This document shows positions 16,670 through 25,974 of a DNA stretch of 64,000 nt, piece by piece. The translations under genes were made by a program, and so were the position numbers. The notes beneath the pieces are model-generated. The model had not been told where the DNA came from. It made no database searches and worked only from the letters and a program-made list of their open reading frames with translations. Source of the DNA: Streptomyces sp. NBC_00223 (GTDB lineage Bacteria > Actinomycetota > Actinomycetes > Streptomycetales > Streptomycetaceae); contig NZ_CP108109.1 in the NCBI RefSeq assembly GCF_036199905.1, forward strand, positions 7,401,001-7,465,000, in the 5' to 3' direction. The stretch's first letter is position 1. Every line of letters starts with the position of its first letter.

Positions 16670-16700
16670 GTTAATGGTGTTCACCGACGATACCATTAAC
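16670..16700. promoter_or_regulatory. Operator-like inverted repeat between the CGNR regulator and PdxH-like genes
   Basis: GTTAATGGT (16670-16678) and ACCATTAAC (16692-16700) are perfect 9-base arms around a 13-base spacer. The right arm ends three bases before the regulator start. The AT-rich sequence stands out here. Autoregulation by the adjacent CGNR protein is inferred. Confidence 0.6.
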
Positions 16701-16702
16701 GC

Positions 16703-17434
16703 ATGCAAGCTGATCTTCTTCCGCGGGACGTTCCGCTCGACCTCGCGCTCGCCCTGGCTGTCACGATCCGGCACGACGGGCAGGGCGGGATCGCCGACGA
16801 CCTCGCGGAGCCGGAGGGGTTGACGCGGTGGGTGCGGCAACGCGCTGACGCGCCGCGGTCCGGGGGAGCGGCGTCCGGTGCTCGCGGGCGCGGCGGGTCC
16901 GACGGCCCGGGCGAGCTTCACGAGGTCCACGACCTGCGCGAGGTCCATGACCTGCGCGAATTCCGCGACTTCCGGGCGGACGCGGCATCTCTGGCGGCGG
17001 TCGTCGAGGTCCGTACGGCGATACGGGCGCTCTTCGCGCGGGCCGTGCTGCCGGGGGAGCCGAGTTCGGCGGACGCCGGGCGGCTGCCCGACGCGGGCGC
17101 GGCGCTGGAACGGCTCAACGCGGCGGCGGCGCTGGTGCCGGTCGTCCCGCGCCTGGACTGGCCGCAGGACGGGCCGCCCGCCGCGCGGTACGCCGTGCCC
17201 GGCGGTCCCGGTCCCGCCGACCGGCTCGCCGCCGCGCTGGCCCGCGCCGCGATCGCCTTCCTCGCGGGGCCGGACCGGGCCCGGCTCAAGGCGTGCCCGG
17301 CGCCGCGCTGCGTCCGGTACTTCGTGAAGCAGCACGCACGTCAGGAGTGGTGCAAGCCGTCCTGCGGCAACCGGGCCCGGGTCGCCCGCCACCACGCCCG
17401 CCGCCGCCCCCAGCCCCCGACGGACCCCGCGTAA
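16703..17434 (+). CDS. ABATE/CGNR zinc-finger transcriptional regulator
   Basis: The 243-residue protein has an N-terminal ABATE-type region (LDLALALAVTIRHDG...LTRWVRQ) and the C-terminal CGNR finger: CPAPRCVRYFVKQHARQEWC, then PSCGNRARVARHHARR. The four cysteines and the CGNR tetrapeptide define the family, which are stress-linked ligand-sensing regulators of actinobacteria. A charged repeat (LHEVHDLREVHDLREF) near residues 70-90 is an unusual insertion, possibly a short tandem duplication. The ATG at 16703 lies three bases from the operator, so the mRNA may be leaderless. It probably controls the divergent PdxH-like/isomerase-fold pair. Confidence 0.85.
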   Translation: MQADLLPRDVPLDLALALAVTIRHDGQGGIADDLAEPEGLTRWVRQRADAPRSGGAASGARGRGGSDGPGELHEVHDLREVHDLREFRDFRADAASLAAVVEVRTAIRALFARAVLPGEPSSADAGRLPDAGAALERLNAAAALVPVVPRLDWPQDGPPAARYAVPGGPGPADRLAAALARAAIAFLAGPDRARLKACPAPRCVRYFVKQHARQEWCKPSCGNRARVARHHARRRPQPPTDPA

Positions 17435-18084
17435 CGCCCGCACGCCCACCACGCGTCCCCGCGCCCGGCACCGACCGGCGGACGCGCGCACGATCCCCGC
17501 GGCGACCGTGCCCCGCGAGCCCCGCGCCGGGCACCTGTGAGCCCTTCGCCGGGCACCTGCGGGCCGACCCGGGCACGTGGTGGGTGGGACGGGTGACCGT
17601 TCCGTACGGCGTTCGACGCGGCTCCCGTCGATCGGCGGCTTGCCCGGGGCGATTCCGCAGGTCAGCGGCGCTCTCCGGTCTGCGGCCGGAGCGTCCGCGG
17701 GTGGGCCTGCGCTGATGCCTTCGCCTCACGGGCGCGGCGGTCGGACAGGGCCGCTTGCCTGCCGGCCCACCCCGGCCCACCCCCGGCGCGCGACGGCTCA
17801 CCCCGGCGCGGGACGGCGTGCGGGGGCGTACAGGGGGCGCATTGGGGGACGGGGGCGGGGCGTGGCGGGCGGAGAGCTGCCGCGGGCGAGGGCGCCGTGG
17901 CAATCTCGCCGGTGGGCCGACCCCGCCGGGTGCCTCTGCGGGAACACGGTGCCGTGCCGGTCACGCCCCCTGCCAGTGGCGTGCCGGCACGGCTGTTCCC
18001 CCTCGCCCGCCACGGCCGGCGGCGTACGCTGTGAGGCCACCGGACGTCGTGCGCCGGGCGCGCCTCCGGAACGCTGGGGGGCAC
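17435..18084. other. 650-bp intergenic stretch without a supported gene
   Basis: The sequence is very GC-rich with arginine/proline-rich open frames in several frames, none with a start signal or recognisable domain. It must hold the promoter of the ATPase/TPR gene, but I cannot point to convincing hexamers. Confidence 0.5.
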
Positions 18085-20766
18085 ATGCCGCAGGACCGTA
18101 CGCTGCACGAACGCGAGGCCGAACTCGCCGCCGCCGACGCGGCGTTGGACGACCTCACGGGACCGGGCCGGCGCCCGCGCGGCGGCCTGCTCGCGTTCGC
18201 GGGGTCCGCCGGGCTCGGCAAGACCACCCTGCTCGCCGCGGTCCGCGCCCGCGCCGCCGCCCGGGGCTGCACCGTACTGTCCGCCCGCGGCGGCGACCAG
18301 GAGCAGCAGGTCGCCTTCCACGTCGCCCGGCAACTGCTGCAACCCCGCCTCGCGGGCGCGACCGAGGCGGAACTGCGGGCCACGCTGGGCAGTTGGTACG
18401 GCATCGTCGGCCCCGCCCTCGGTCTGTGCACCGCCGACGGCGCCGCCCCCGACCCGCAGGGCCTGCGCGACGGCCTCGACTGGGCGCTCACCCATGTCGC
18501 CCTGCGCGACGCCCCTGTTGTGCTCGTACTGGACGACGCCCACTGGGCCGACCCGCAGTCGCTCAACTGGCTCGCCGCGTTCGCGCCCCGCGCCGACGAA
18601 CTCCCGCTGCTGGTGATCGTCGCCTACCGGCCGGACGAACTCCCGGCCTCCGCCGAGTCGTTCCGGGGTATGCCCGGCCGCTCCGGACACCGCCCGCTGG
18701 ACCTCGAACCGCTCACCGAGGGCGCGATCGGCCGTCTCGTCCGCGACTCGGTCGGCGCGCACGCGGACGACGCCTTCTGCCGCGAGTGCTGGGCCGTCAC
18801 CGCCGGAAACCCCTTCGTGGCCGTCGAGTTGACCGCCAAGGTCCGCGACCGCGGCCTCGCGCCGGACGCGACCAGTACGCATCTGCTGCGGGACCTGGCC
18901 GCCGCCGTCAAGGGCGGCGGCCTGATCACCCGGCTCGAACGCCTCGGCCCCTCCACCGTCCGGCTCGCCTGGGCCGCGGCCGTACTCGGCACCGAGATAT
19001 CGCCCGCGCTTGCCGCGTCCGTCGCCGGGCTCGGCAGCCAGGAGGCCGCCGACTGCGCCGACCGGCTGCGCGAGGCCCGGGTGCTCACCGGCAGCCGTAC
19101 GCTGGAGTTCGTCCACCCGCTGATCGCCACGGCCGTCTACCGGGCCATCCCCGACGCCGTACGGGTGGCCCTGCACGGCCAGGCCGCCTGGTGTGTCGTG
19201 GACGCCGGGCTCGGACCCGCCGCCGCGGCCCGCCACCTGCTGGAGACCCACCCGGAGGACGACCCCTGGGTGGTCCACCAACTGCGCGCCGCCGCCCGGG
19301 AGATGCTTCGCGCGGGCGCTCCCGAGACCGCCCGCCACTACCTCGCCCGTGCGCTGCGCGAACCCCCGCCGCCCGCAGAACGGGCCGCCGTTCTCTACGA
19401 GTTGGGTTGCTCCTCGCAACTGCTCGAACCCTCCGTCACCGTCAACCGGCTGCGGGCCGCCCTCGAAGAGCCCATCGCCGACCCCGCGTTGCGCGACGGC
19501 ATCGTCTTCCGGCTCTCGCAGTCGCTGGCGCACAGCGACCGGCTCAGTGAGGCCGCCGAGGTCGTCACGCACGCCGCCCGTACGGCGACCGGGGCCCGCA
19601 CACGGCTGCGGATGCAGGCGGAGCAGTTCATGTGGGACGCCTTCCGGGCCGACGAACCCGACTCGCCCGGCCGTTCCCGGCGGCTGACCCGGCTCGCCGA
19701 CCGCCTCTCCGGACGTGACCTCACCGAGCGGTACATCATCGGACTGCGCGCCTGGGACGCCACGTTGCGCGGCGAGCCGACCGCCACGGTGCTGCGGCAC
19801 GCGGGCCGCGCGCTGGCCGGCGGGCTGCCGTGGGCCGACGAGAACCGGGGCTTCGAGGTGCCGGTGCTGGTCGCGCTGACGTACCTCTACGCCGACCGGC
19901 CCGAGCGCGCGGAAGAGCTCTTCGCCACCGGCATCGCCGACTTCGAACGCCACGGCTGGCGCGGCGCCCATCTGTCCTTCGGCTACCTGCTGCTCGGCTA
20001 CCTCCGCTACCGGCGCGGACGGCTCGCCGAGGCGGAGGACCTGGCCCGCGACGGGCTGCGGCTGGCCGAGCGGGTCGGGCGCGGCACGCCCGTGCAGTGG
20101 TACTCGGTCGCCGTCCTGATCCAGGTCCTGCTGGCCCGCGGCAGGACCGGGGAGGCCGAGGCGCTGGCCGCGCGGTACGCCTTCCGCGAGCCGTTCCCCG
20201 CGGCCGTCACCTTCCCCGACGCGCAGGCGGTCCACGGTGAACTGCTGCTGGCGAGCGGCCGGTACGAGGAGGCTGTCGCCGAACTGAGCGCCGTCGGGCG
20301 GCGGTTGGACGCGCGCGGGATGCGGAATCCTGGCTGGTGCCCGTGGCAGCTGCACCTGGCGCAGGCGCAGGCGCGCGCGGACACGGCCGTCGGCGGCCCC
20401 GGGCGGGCCGCGCGCACCGCGCTGGACGCCGTGGCGCGGGCGCGCAAGTTCGGCGCCGACTCCGCCGTCGGGCACGCGCTGTGGGTCGCCGCCGAGGTGA
20501 CCGGCGGAGCGGAGGGCCTGCGGCTGCTCGCCGAGTCGGTCGCCCGGCTGGAGGTCTCGCCCGCCGCCCACCAGCTCGCCTGCGCCCAGGTCGCCCACGG
20601 CGCCGCGCTGCGCGCCTCCGGAGCCCGCGCCGAGGCCGCGGACCGGCTGCGCCAGGGCCTGGTGGGCGCCCTGAGCTGCGGTGCGGACGGCCTGGCCGCG
20701 CAGGCCCGCCGCGAACTGGCCCTGATCCCCTCCCCCCACCCGGCCACGGACCCCCGCCGCCCCTGA
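18085..20766 (+). CDS. LuxR-type (LAL) ATPase/TPR protein lacking the HTH domain
   Basis: The 893-residue protein has the architecture of large ATP-binding LuxR regulators. An N-terminal P-loop ATPase carries Walker A GSAGLGKTTL (about 40-49) and Walker B VVLVLDDAHWAD, then HPLIATAVYRAIP and a long TPR-like helical region. The usual C-terminal LuxR helix-turn-helix is absent: the protein ends LAAQARREL and a short proline-rich tail exactly where the HTH normally begins, and no HTH-like reading is visible in any frame downstream. It may act as a STAND-type signalling ATPase through partners, or be a truncated regulator. The ATG at 18085 follows a G-run serving as RBS, and the frame is open 110 codons upstream without coding character. 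Confidence 0.8.
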   Translation: MPQDRTLHEREAELAAADAALDDLTGPGRRPRGGLLAFAGSAGLGKTTLLAAVRARAAARGCTVLSARGGDQEQQVAFHVARQLLQPRLAGATEAELRATLGSWYGIVGPALGLCTADGAAPDPQGLRDGLDWALTHVALRDAPVVLVLDDAHWADPQSLNWLAAFAPRADELPLLVIVAYRPDELPASAESFRGMPGRSGHRPLDLEPLTEGAIGRLVRDSVGAHADDAFCRECWAVTAGNPFVAVELTAKVRDRGLAPDATSTHLLRDLAAAVKGGGLITRLERLGPSTVRLAWAAAVLGTEISPALAASVAGLGSQEAADCADRLREARVLTGSRTLEFVHPLIATAVYRAIPDAVRVALHGQAAWCVVDAGLGPAAAARHLLETHPEDDPWVVHQLRAAAREMLRAGAPETARHYLARALREPPPPAERAAVLYELGCSSQLLEPSVTVNRLRAALEEPIADPALRDGIVFRLSQSLAHSDRLSEAAEVVTHAARTATGARTRLRMQAEQFMWDAFRADEPDSPGRSRRLTRLADRLSGRDLTERYIIGLRAWDATLRGEPTATVLRHAGRALAGGLPWADENRGFEVPVLVALTYLYADRPERAEELFATGIADFERHGWRGAHLSFGYLLLGYLRYRRGRLAEAEDLARDGLRLAERVGRGTPVQWYSVAVLIQVLLARGRTGEAEALAARYAFREPFPAAVTFPDAQAVHGELLLASGRYEEAVAELSAVGRRLDARGMRNPGWCPWQLHLAQAQARADTAVGGPGRAARTALDAVARARKFGADSAVGHALWVAAEVTGGAEGLRLLAESVARLEVSPAAHQLACAQVAHGAALRASGARAEAADRLRQGLVGALSCGADGLAAQARRELALIPSPHPATDPRRP

Positions 20767-21627
20767 GCCCCGCCCTGCGGCCGAGCAGCTACGAGCCCGG
20801 CCGCGGCCGCCCGGACGGGCCGACGGAACCGACCCCGGCGGGCGGGAGGTGCCGCTCCGGTTCGGCGGTCGGGAGGCCCCGAGACGTCGGCCCGGGGCCG
20901 ACGGTCACCGGCGGCGTGGCCCCCAGGGCCAGTGGGTGCAGTCGGCCGCGGCAGAGGACTTCGGGGCAGCGTCGGGCAGGTGTGGCTCCGGGCCGGGGGT
21001 GTGGCATGGGCGGCGGCCCCGGCGGACGCCAGAAGCGCGAGGCTCCAACTGTGGGCCAGCAGAGGTGACTCCGGGCAGCCGGTCGGGAGGGTACGGCCCC
21101 GAACCGTCGCGGGCCCTGGGCCGGATGGTGGCCGGGAAGGCGCGGCCTCGGGGCCGATGGTTCGGCGCCGTGGTCCCCGGGGCAGGTGGGCCTGTATGCC
21201 CGGGCCCCGGCGTAGGACTTCGGGCTGGGGTCGGATGGGGTTGCCTCCCAGGCGCCGGGTGGGCGTGGCCCCGGGACACCGGCCCTGGGGGGTGCGGCGG
21301 CTGGGGAGGTGCGACCTCGGGAGGCCGGCGGTTCGGCGGCATGGCTCCGGGGGCGGCGGCCCCGGCGGCCGCCAGGGGCGCGCGAGGCTCCAGCCGGTCC
21401 GCGGAGCGGACCCCGGGCGGTCGGGAGGCTCCGAGACGTCGGCCCCGGGGTCGGGGTACGGCGGTGTGGTCCCCGGGCGGTTCGGGGTGCCGGAGGCTCC
21501 CGGGAGGTTCGGCTTTCGGGGTCGACGGTTCGGCACCCCGGTCCCGGGCGGGCCCCGGGGCGGGATCTGGGGTGGGAAGGCGGGGCTGTGGGTGCCCCTC
21601 GCGCGGGCGGACCCGTACCATGGCCGC
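20767..21627. repeat. G-rich intergenic stretch with scattered imperfect repeats
   Basis: No gene is supported. Segments recur: 20866-20896 resembles 21418-21450 (CGGTCGGGAGG...CGAGACGTCGG, two to three differences), 21008-21031 matches 21351-21374 with one difference, and AGGACTTCGGG occurs near 20956 and at 21213. The strand is strongly G-biased. It may be a decayed low-complexity or duplicated region. Confidence 0.5.
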
Positions 21628-22128
21628 ATGTCGTTCCTCCGTCGCCGTAGCGCAGCCACGCCCACCGGGCCGGACTTCGATGTCCTGGCCATGGACCCGG
21701 GGGACTGGCCCGGCGACCTGGGGGCCGGGCTGCTGCCCGGGCCCGACGGCAGTTGTCAGGGCATCTACCTGCGCTACGACCTGTTCGGCGGCCGCGGCCC
21801 CGCGATGCTGATCGGCAACCTGCCCGACGGCTCGCCCGCCCGCGAGCGCGAGGAGGGCCAGGTGCCGTTCGAGGTGGCCCAACTGCTCGCCGCGCTCGGC
21901 AACGACGAGCCCGCCGAGGTCACCGGCGTCGAGGACTTCCCCGTCATGTACGGCGACGGGCCGCTGATCGTACGGAAGATCAAGATCTCCGAGTCGCGGG
22001 TCGCCTGCGCGCAGTTCGACCGCAGCGACGGCGTGCAGGTCACCATCGCCACCTGGGACCGGCCGATCACCGACGACCTCTACCAGCTGCTCAAGCCGCT
22101 GCCCGCCGAGATGTTCCAGGCCGGCTGA
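21628..22128 (+). CDS. Conserved hypothetical protein
   Basis: This 166-residue protein has normal codon usage and begins MSFLRRRSAATPTGPDFDVLAMDPGDWPG. It contains no motif I recognise. It is acidic, has no signal peptide or membrane segment, and looks like a single alpha/beta domain (GIYLRYDLFGG, VPFEVAQLLAALGN, VQVTIATWDRPITDDLYQLLKPLP). The ATG at 21628 is chosen because the upstream in-frame extension is pure repeat-derived glycine/arginine sequence. The gene ends near a strong bidirectional hairpin. It stands alone between the repeat-rich stretch and the convergent amidase gene. Confidence 0.7.
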   Translation: MSFLRRRSAATPTGPDFDVLAMDPGDWPGDLGAGLLPGPDGSCQGIYLRYDLFGGRGPAMLIGNLPDGSPAREREEGQVPFEVAQLLAALGNDEPAEVTGVEDFPVMYGDGPLIVRKIKISESRVACAQFDRSDGVQVTIATWDRPITDDLYQLLKPLPAEMFQAG

Positions 22129-22224
22129 CCCGCCAAAGGCCGCCCGCCCTCCGCGCCCGCCCTTCACCGCGTCCCCCGTAAGGACCGCTGTCCCGGGCAG
22201 CGCCCCTGACACACGGCAGCGCGC

Positions 22225-22258
22225 GTAAGGGGCACCACCCCTCGGTGGTGCCCCTTAC
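22225..22258. terminator. Bidirectional terminator hairpin
   Basis: GTAAGGGGCACCACC (22225-22239) pairs perfectly with 22244-22258 around a 4-base loop. It lies between the convergent hypothetical gene and the amidase gene. Confidence 0.88.
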
Positions 22259-22276
22259 CTCACCGCTCCGCCACCG

Positions 22277-24274
22277 TCAGCGCGGAGCGCCCAGCACCGA
22301 CGGGACCAGGGTCACGTCGGAAGCCCTGACGTACTCGACCCGGTGGCCGAGCTGGATCTCGTAGTAGATCTCCTTGCCGCGCACCACCGTGTGGCTCGCG
22401 GTGTCGAAGGTCGTCGAATAGTCGTACTCGCCGTGCACCGCGCCCCCGACCACATACCGCTGCCCGGCGAGCACCTGGTACGGCATGGGCGTGAGCGCCT
22501 GGACGGGGACGCCCGCCGGGTACGCGGCGGCCTCCGGGTAGGCGCGCCCGTAGACCGGGACGGACGCCAGGCCCTTCTTCGGGGTGATCACCACGCCCAG
22601 CGCGTTGACGGCAGTGGGGTGCGAGGGCGGGTCGAGGAACCACGCCTTCTGCCCGAGGTACCAGATCGCCGTCCAGTCGCCCTGCCGCCCGGCGACCGCG
22701 AACTGCTGACCGGTCGAGGCCCGCGCGCCCATGTCGTTGACGTCCGTGGTGCTCGCGCCGGTGGCACCGTGCAGACCGATGTCCTGGACCAGTGGCGCGT
22801 CCTGGCTCGGAGCGCTGTACAACCGGACCGCGTCCGAGCCGTGCGCCGCGCAGACGGCCGCGGCGGTCGTGCAGCCGGTGTAGAGCGGGGTGTTGGTGTC
22901 GTAGTCCGGGTCGATGGTCACCACACCGCCCCACGTCCCGGCGCCGGCCCGTACGGGCGCGCCGAGCAGCGCCATGTAGTGGCCCCAGTCCCAGTACGGA
23001 CCCGGGTCGGTGTGCATGCCCGGGACATACGCGCCGGTCGGCCCCGGCACGTTGTCGTGCCCGAGGATGTGCTGTCGGTTCAGCGGAATGTCGTACTTCG
23101 CCGCCAGGTAGCGAACCAGCCGCGCGGACGAGCGGTACATCGCCTCGGTGTACCAGGTGCCCGGATCGACCAGGAAACCCTCGTGCTCGATACCGATCGA
23201 CTTCGCGTTGGTGTACCAGTTGCCCGCGTGCCAGCCCACGTCCCGTGTCTTCACATGCTGCGCGATGTGCCCGTCGGCCGAGCGGACCGTGTAGTGCCAG
23301 GCCAGATACGTCGGGTCCTGCACGAGCATGAGCGAGGTGTCCCACGACCCCTCGGTGTCATGGATGACGATGGTGTCGATCTTCAGGTCGTGCGGGCGGT
23401 CGGCGAGGTCGTAGTTGCCGTAGTCCCCGCCGCCGGTCTCCTGGTAGGGCGCCGGGACCCACTCGCAGCCCAGGCCCTGGGGGCACTCGGTCCCCGCCGC
23501 GTTCGCCGCGCGCAGCCCCACTTGGGCGGCCTGCCCCGAGGCCGGGGCCAGCGACGGCACGGCCGGCAGGGCGATCCGCTGGCCGCCGTCGGTGGTCCTG
23601 GCCTGGCCCTGCCTGATCACGTCGAAGACGTCGTCGGCGAAGGCGTCGGCGGTCGCCCGGTCGTCGGCGCCGGAGTAGCGGGCGACGGCCGCGTACCAGT
23701 CCGCCGGGTCCGCGCTCAGCGGCTCGCCCAGCGACTTCTGCGCGTCGGCCAGCAGGGCGGCGCCGCCCGCGACGTTCACCGCCGGGTCCGCGCGCAGCGC
23801 GTCGGCGGGCAGCCCGGTGAGCGCGACCGCCCGGTCCAGGGTGGTGAGGCTCGCGGGCAGCGCGGCGATGTCGGGCGCCCGCACGGCGGCGGCGGTGATC
23901 AGTGGCCGGCTGTCGTCGCCGCGCCCGTCGTCCCCGCCGTCGCCCGCACCCCGCTGCGGGAAGTCGGTCAGGGCGGTACGGGCGTCCGTCAGGTGCATCG
24001 GCCCGTAGCCGCCGGTGACACTCGGCATGCCCTGGTGGCCGTCCCAGCGGGACTCCAGGTAGGACACGCCGAGCAGCACGCTCTGCGGCACCCGGTAGCG
24101 CTGGGCGGCGTCCGAGAACGCCCGTTGCAGCGTGCCGGACGCGGCGGCCGGGCCGGGCTCGGCCGCGTGCGCGGACCCGAACACCGGCAGCAGGGCGGCG
24201 GCCGCGGCGACGGCCGTCACCGTACGGGCGCGCCTGCCACGGAACCTGCCGGACGGGGGAGCGGACTCTGGCAC
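22277..24274 (-). CDS. Secreted N-acetylmuramoyl-L-alanine amidase (Amidase_2/PGRP type)
   Basis: The 665-residue protein has a signal peptide (TVTAVAAAAALLPVFGSAHA) and an N-terminal lysozyme/lytic-transglycosylase-like segment (LLGVSYLESRWDGHQGMPS...GYGPMHLTD). The central zinc amidase domain has IVIHDTEGSWDTS, IGIEHEGFL and ILGHDNVPGP...HTDPG supplying the zinc His residues and catalytic Glu. The C-terminal 240 residues are two SH3-like or wall-binding modules. It cleaves the amide bond between MurNAc and the stem peptide. The GTG at 24274 has GGAGGTG about 9 bases upstream. The gene stands alone and ends at a strong hairpin. An Asp/Gly-rich insertion near residues 108-122 looks like a loop. 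Confidence 0.9.
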   Translation of the reverse strand: MPESAPPSGRFRGRRARTVTAVAAAAALLPVFGSAHAAEPGPAAASGTLQRAFSDAAQRYRVPQSVLLGVSYLESRWDGHQGMPSVTGGYGPMHLTDARTALTDFPQRGAGDGGDDGRGDDSRPLITAAAVRAPDIAALPASLTTLDRAVALTGLPADALRADPAVNVAGGAALLADAQKSLGEPLSADPADWYAAVARYSGADDRATADAFADDVFDVIRQGQARTTDGGQRIALPAVPSLAPASGQAAQVGLRAANAAGTECPQGLGCEWVPAPYQETGGGDYGNYDLADRPHDLKIDTIVIHDTEGSWDTSLMLVQDPTYLAWHYTVRSADGHIAQHVKTRDVGWHAGNWYTNAKSIGIEHEGFLVDPGTWYTEAMYRSSARLVRYLAAKYDIPLNRQHILGHDNVPGPTGAYVPGMHTDPGPYWDWGHYMALLGAPVRAGAGTWGGVVTIDPDYDTNTPLYTGCTTAAAVCAAHGSDAVRLYSAPSQDAPLVQDIGLHGATGASTTDVNDMGARASTGQQFAVAGRQGDWTAIWYLGQKAWFLDPPSHPTAVNALGVVITPKKGLASVPVYGRAYPEAAAYPAGVPVQALTPMPYQVLAGQRYVVGGAVHGEYDYSTTFDTASHTVVRGKEIYYEIQLGHRVEYVRASDVTLVPSVLGAPR

Positions 24275-24608
24275 GGGCGGCCACCTCCAAGAGATACCGG
24301 GTCGTTCGGCATCACAGAGGTATCGGCTGGCGGATCATCCGTCAACTACCCGTGCCCGGTGTCGTCTTCGCACGTCAGCACGGGTTTCGCCGAAGTTTCG
24401 GCGGCCCGGGGCGCCGACCAGGCTCGCGTCAGTGGTGTGGACCAGCGGGGCGGGTGGGGCGGAACGGAAAATCAGAGCGGTGCGGCGGGGCCGGCGCGGG
24501 GGCCGGCAGAGCAGTCGGCAGGTCGGTCGGGGAGTCGGTCCGGTCGTGGGTGACATCGAGGTTCAGGGCACCAGGCCCCGCTGGCAGCGGCGGTGTTCTC
24601 CATGGCGG
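24275..24608. other. Intergenic region upstream of the amidase gene
   Basis: This 334-base gap lies between two minus-strand genes. It contains the amidase promoter region, but I see no clear hexamers or hairpin. Confidence 0.4.
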
Positions 24609-25691
24609 TCAGCGCGTGCCGACCGCCGCCCGTACCGCCCGGCGGGCCATACCGCAGTCGTCGTGCAGCCGCCGCAGCAGCAGCCGCTGCTCCTCGCCCG
24701 CCTCGACCGCGCCCGGAGTGACCGCGGCCGGTGCCCGCATGGTGCGCTGCACGGCTGTCTCATAGGTGCGGATCTCCCGGGTCAGCACCAGCATCAGGTT
24801 CACCAGGAAGGCGTCCCGCGCCGCCGGACCCTGGGCCTGCGCCTGCTGGCTGATCTGCCGCCGCGCCGCCGGGTCGTCACCGAGCACCGACCAGAGCACC
24901 GCCAGGTCGTACCCCGGCAGATACCAGCCCGCGTGCTCCCAGTCGACCAGCGCGGGTCCGGCCGGCGACAGCAGCACATTGGAGAGCAGCGCGTCGCCGT
25001 GGCAGAACTGCCCCTGGACATGGGCCAGTCCGTGCAGCAGCTTCTGCAGGTCGCCCATGTCCCGGTCGGTGAGCAGGCCGAGTTCGTGGTAGCGGTTGAT
25101 CCGGGCCGGGTAGTCGATCGGGGCGTCGAAGGCGCCGGGCGGCGGACGCCAGGTGTTGACCCTCGAGTACGCCGACAGCGCGGCGCGTACGTCCGCTCTG
25201 GTCGGTGTCTGCGAGGGGTGCCGCTGCGGCGAGACCACCCGGCCGGGCATTCGCTCCATCACCAGCACACAGCTGTCGGGGTCGGCGGCGATCAGCCGTG
25301 GCACCCGTACCGGCGGACGGTGCCGGACGAAGGTGCGGTAGGCCGCTATCTCGTGGCGGAAACGTTCCGCCCATGCCGGTGAGTGGTCCAGCAGGCATTT
25401 GGCGACCGCGGGAGCGCGGCCCGAGGTGCCGATCAGCAGCGCCGTACGGCCACCGCGGCGCAGCAACTGCACCGGGGTGAACTCGGGACAGATCCGCTGC
25501 ACAGCCGCGACCGCCGTACGGATCTGGGTCCCCTGCGGGCCGGTCAAGTCGATTCTCCCGCTGAGCGGATGCGAGCCGCCCGCCATGGTCCGCCGTACGG
25601 CGGTGGCCGGGCGCGGGCGCAGCACCGGCTCGGCGACCGAGGGGTACGCGGGCCGGGGCGGGGCGGACACGGAGGACGATGCCGAGTACAT
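24609..25691 (-). CDS. Aminoglycoside phosphotransferase-like (APH) kinase
   Basis: This 360-residue kinase-fold protein has the APH catalytic loop FCHGDALLSNVLLSP followed by ALVDWEHAGWYLPGYDLA, giving HGDxxxxN and the metal-binding Asp. The N-lobe has PAVAKCLLDHSP (nucleotide-binding Lys) and LVMERMPG hinge residues. Natural substrates of this streptomycete group are unknown and there is no reason to call it a resistance gene. I place the start at the ATG at 25691 (MYSASSSVSAPPRP), a beginning that I recall as conserved in streptomycete homologues, although no purine-rich RBS precedes it. A second ATG at 25586 is possible. The gene is divergent from the NsdA-like regulator. Confidence 0.82.
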   Translation of the reverse strand: MYSASSSVSAPPRPAYPSVAEPVLRPRPATAVRRTMAGGSHPLSGRIDLTGPQGTQIRTAVAAVQRICPEFTPVQLLRRGGRTALLIGTSGRAPAVAKCLLDHSPAWAERFRHEIAAYRTFVRHRPPVRVPRLIAADPDSCVLVMERMPGRVVSPQRHPSQTPTRADVRAALSAYSRVNTWRPPPGAFDAPIDYPARINRYHELGLLTDRDMGDLQKLLHGLAHVQGQFCHGDALLSNVLLSPAGPALVDWEHAGWYLPGYDLAVLWSVLGDDPAARRQISQQAQAQGPAARDAFLVNLMLVLTREIRTYETAVQRTMRAPAAVTPGAVEAGEEQRLLLRRLHDDCGMARRAVRAAVGTR

Positions 25692-25974
25692 AGGAGGAAG
25701 CAGATCCCTTCGCGTTCTTCGCGTTCCTGAGAGTTCAGGGGCGCCACCTCGGCAGCCGGCCGCGACCGCGCGAGGCGGACGCGCCCGTGCCCGACGGATC
25801 GGCCGGTACCGCACCCTGGGGAATGCGGCGCCGGGCCGGGGTGGCGCGTTCCTACCTGACACCCGAGTGCGGGTGGCAGACCATCTGGCGGACCCTGGCG
25901 AACCCTGGCGAATAGTCGCGGGGCCGTTGTCGGGGGGATTACTGTCAACGTGCCGAGGAACCTGGGGGCTTGAC
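25692..25974. promoter_or_regulatory. Divergent promoter region, APH-like and NsdA-like genes
   Basis: These 283 bases separate two divergently transcribed genes and must hold both promoters. No hexamers are clear enough to assign. Confidence 0.35.

Noticed and set aside
17440..18084. Open frames in both strands of the gap before the ATPase/TPR gene
   Set aside because: No domain, no RBS and a purely composition-driven amino-acid pattern.
20932..21627. N-terminal extension of the hypothetical gene at 21628
   Set aside because: The extension is Gly/Arg-rich repeat translation with no RBS and no homology-like pattern; the ATG at 21628 starts normal coding sequence.
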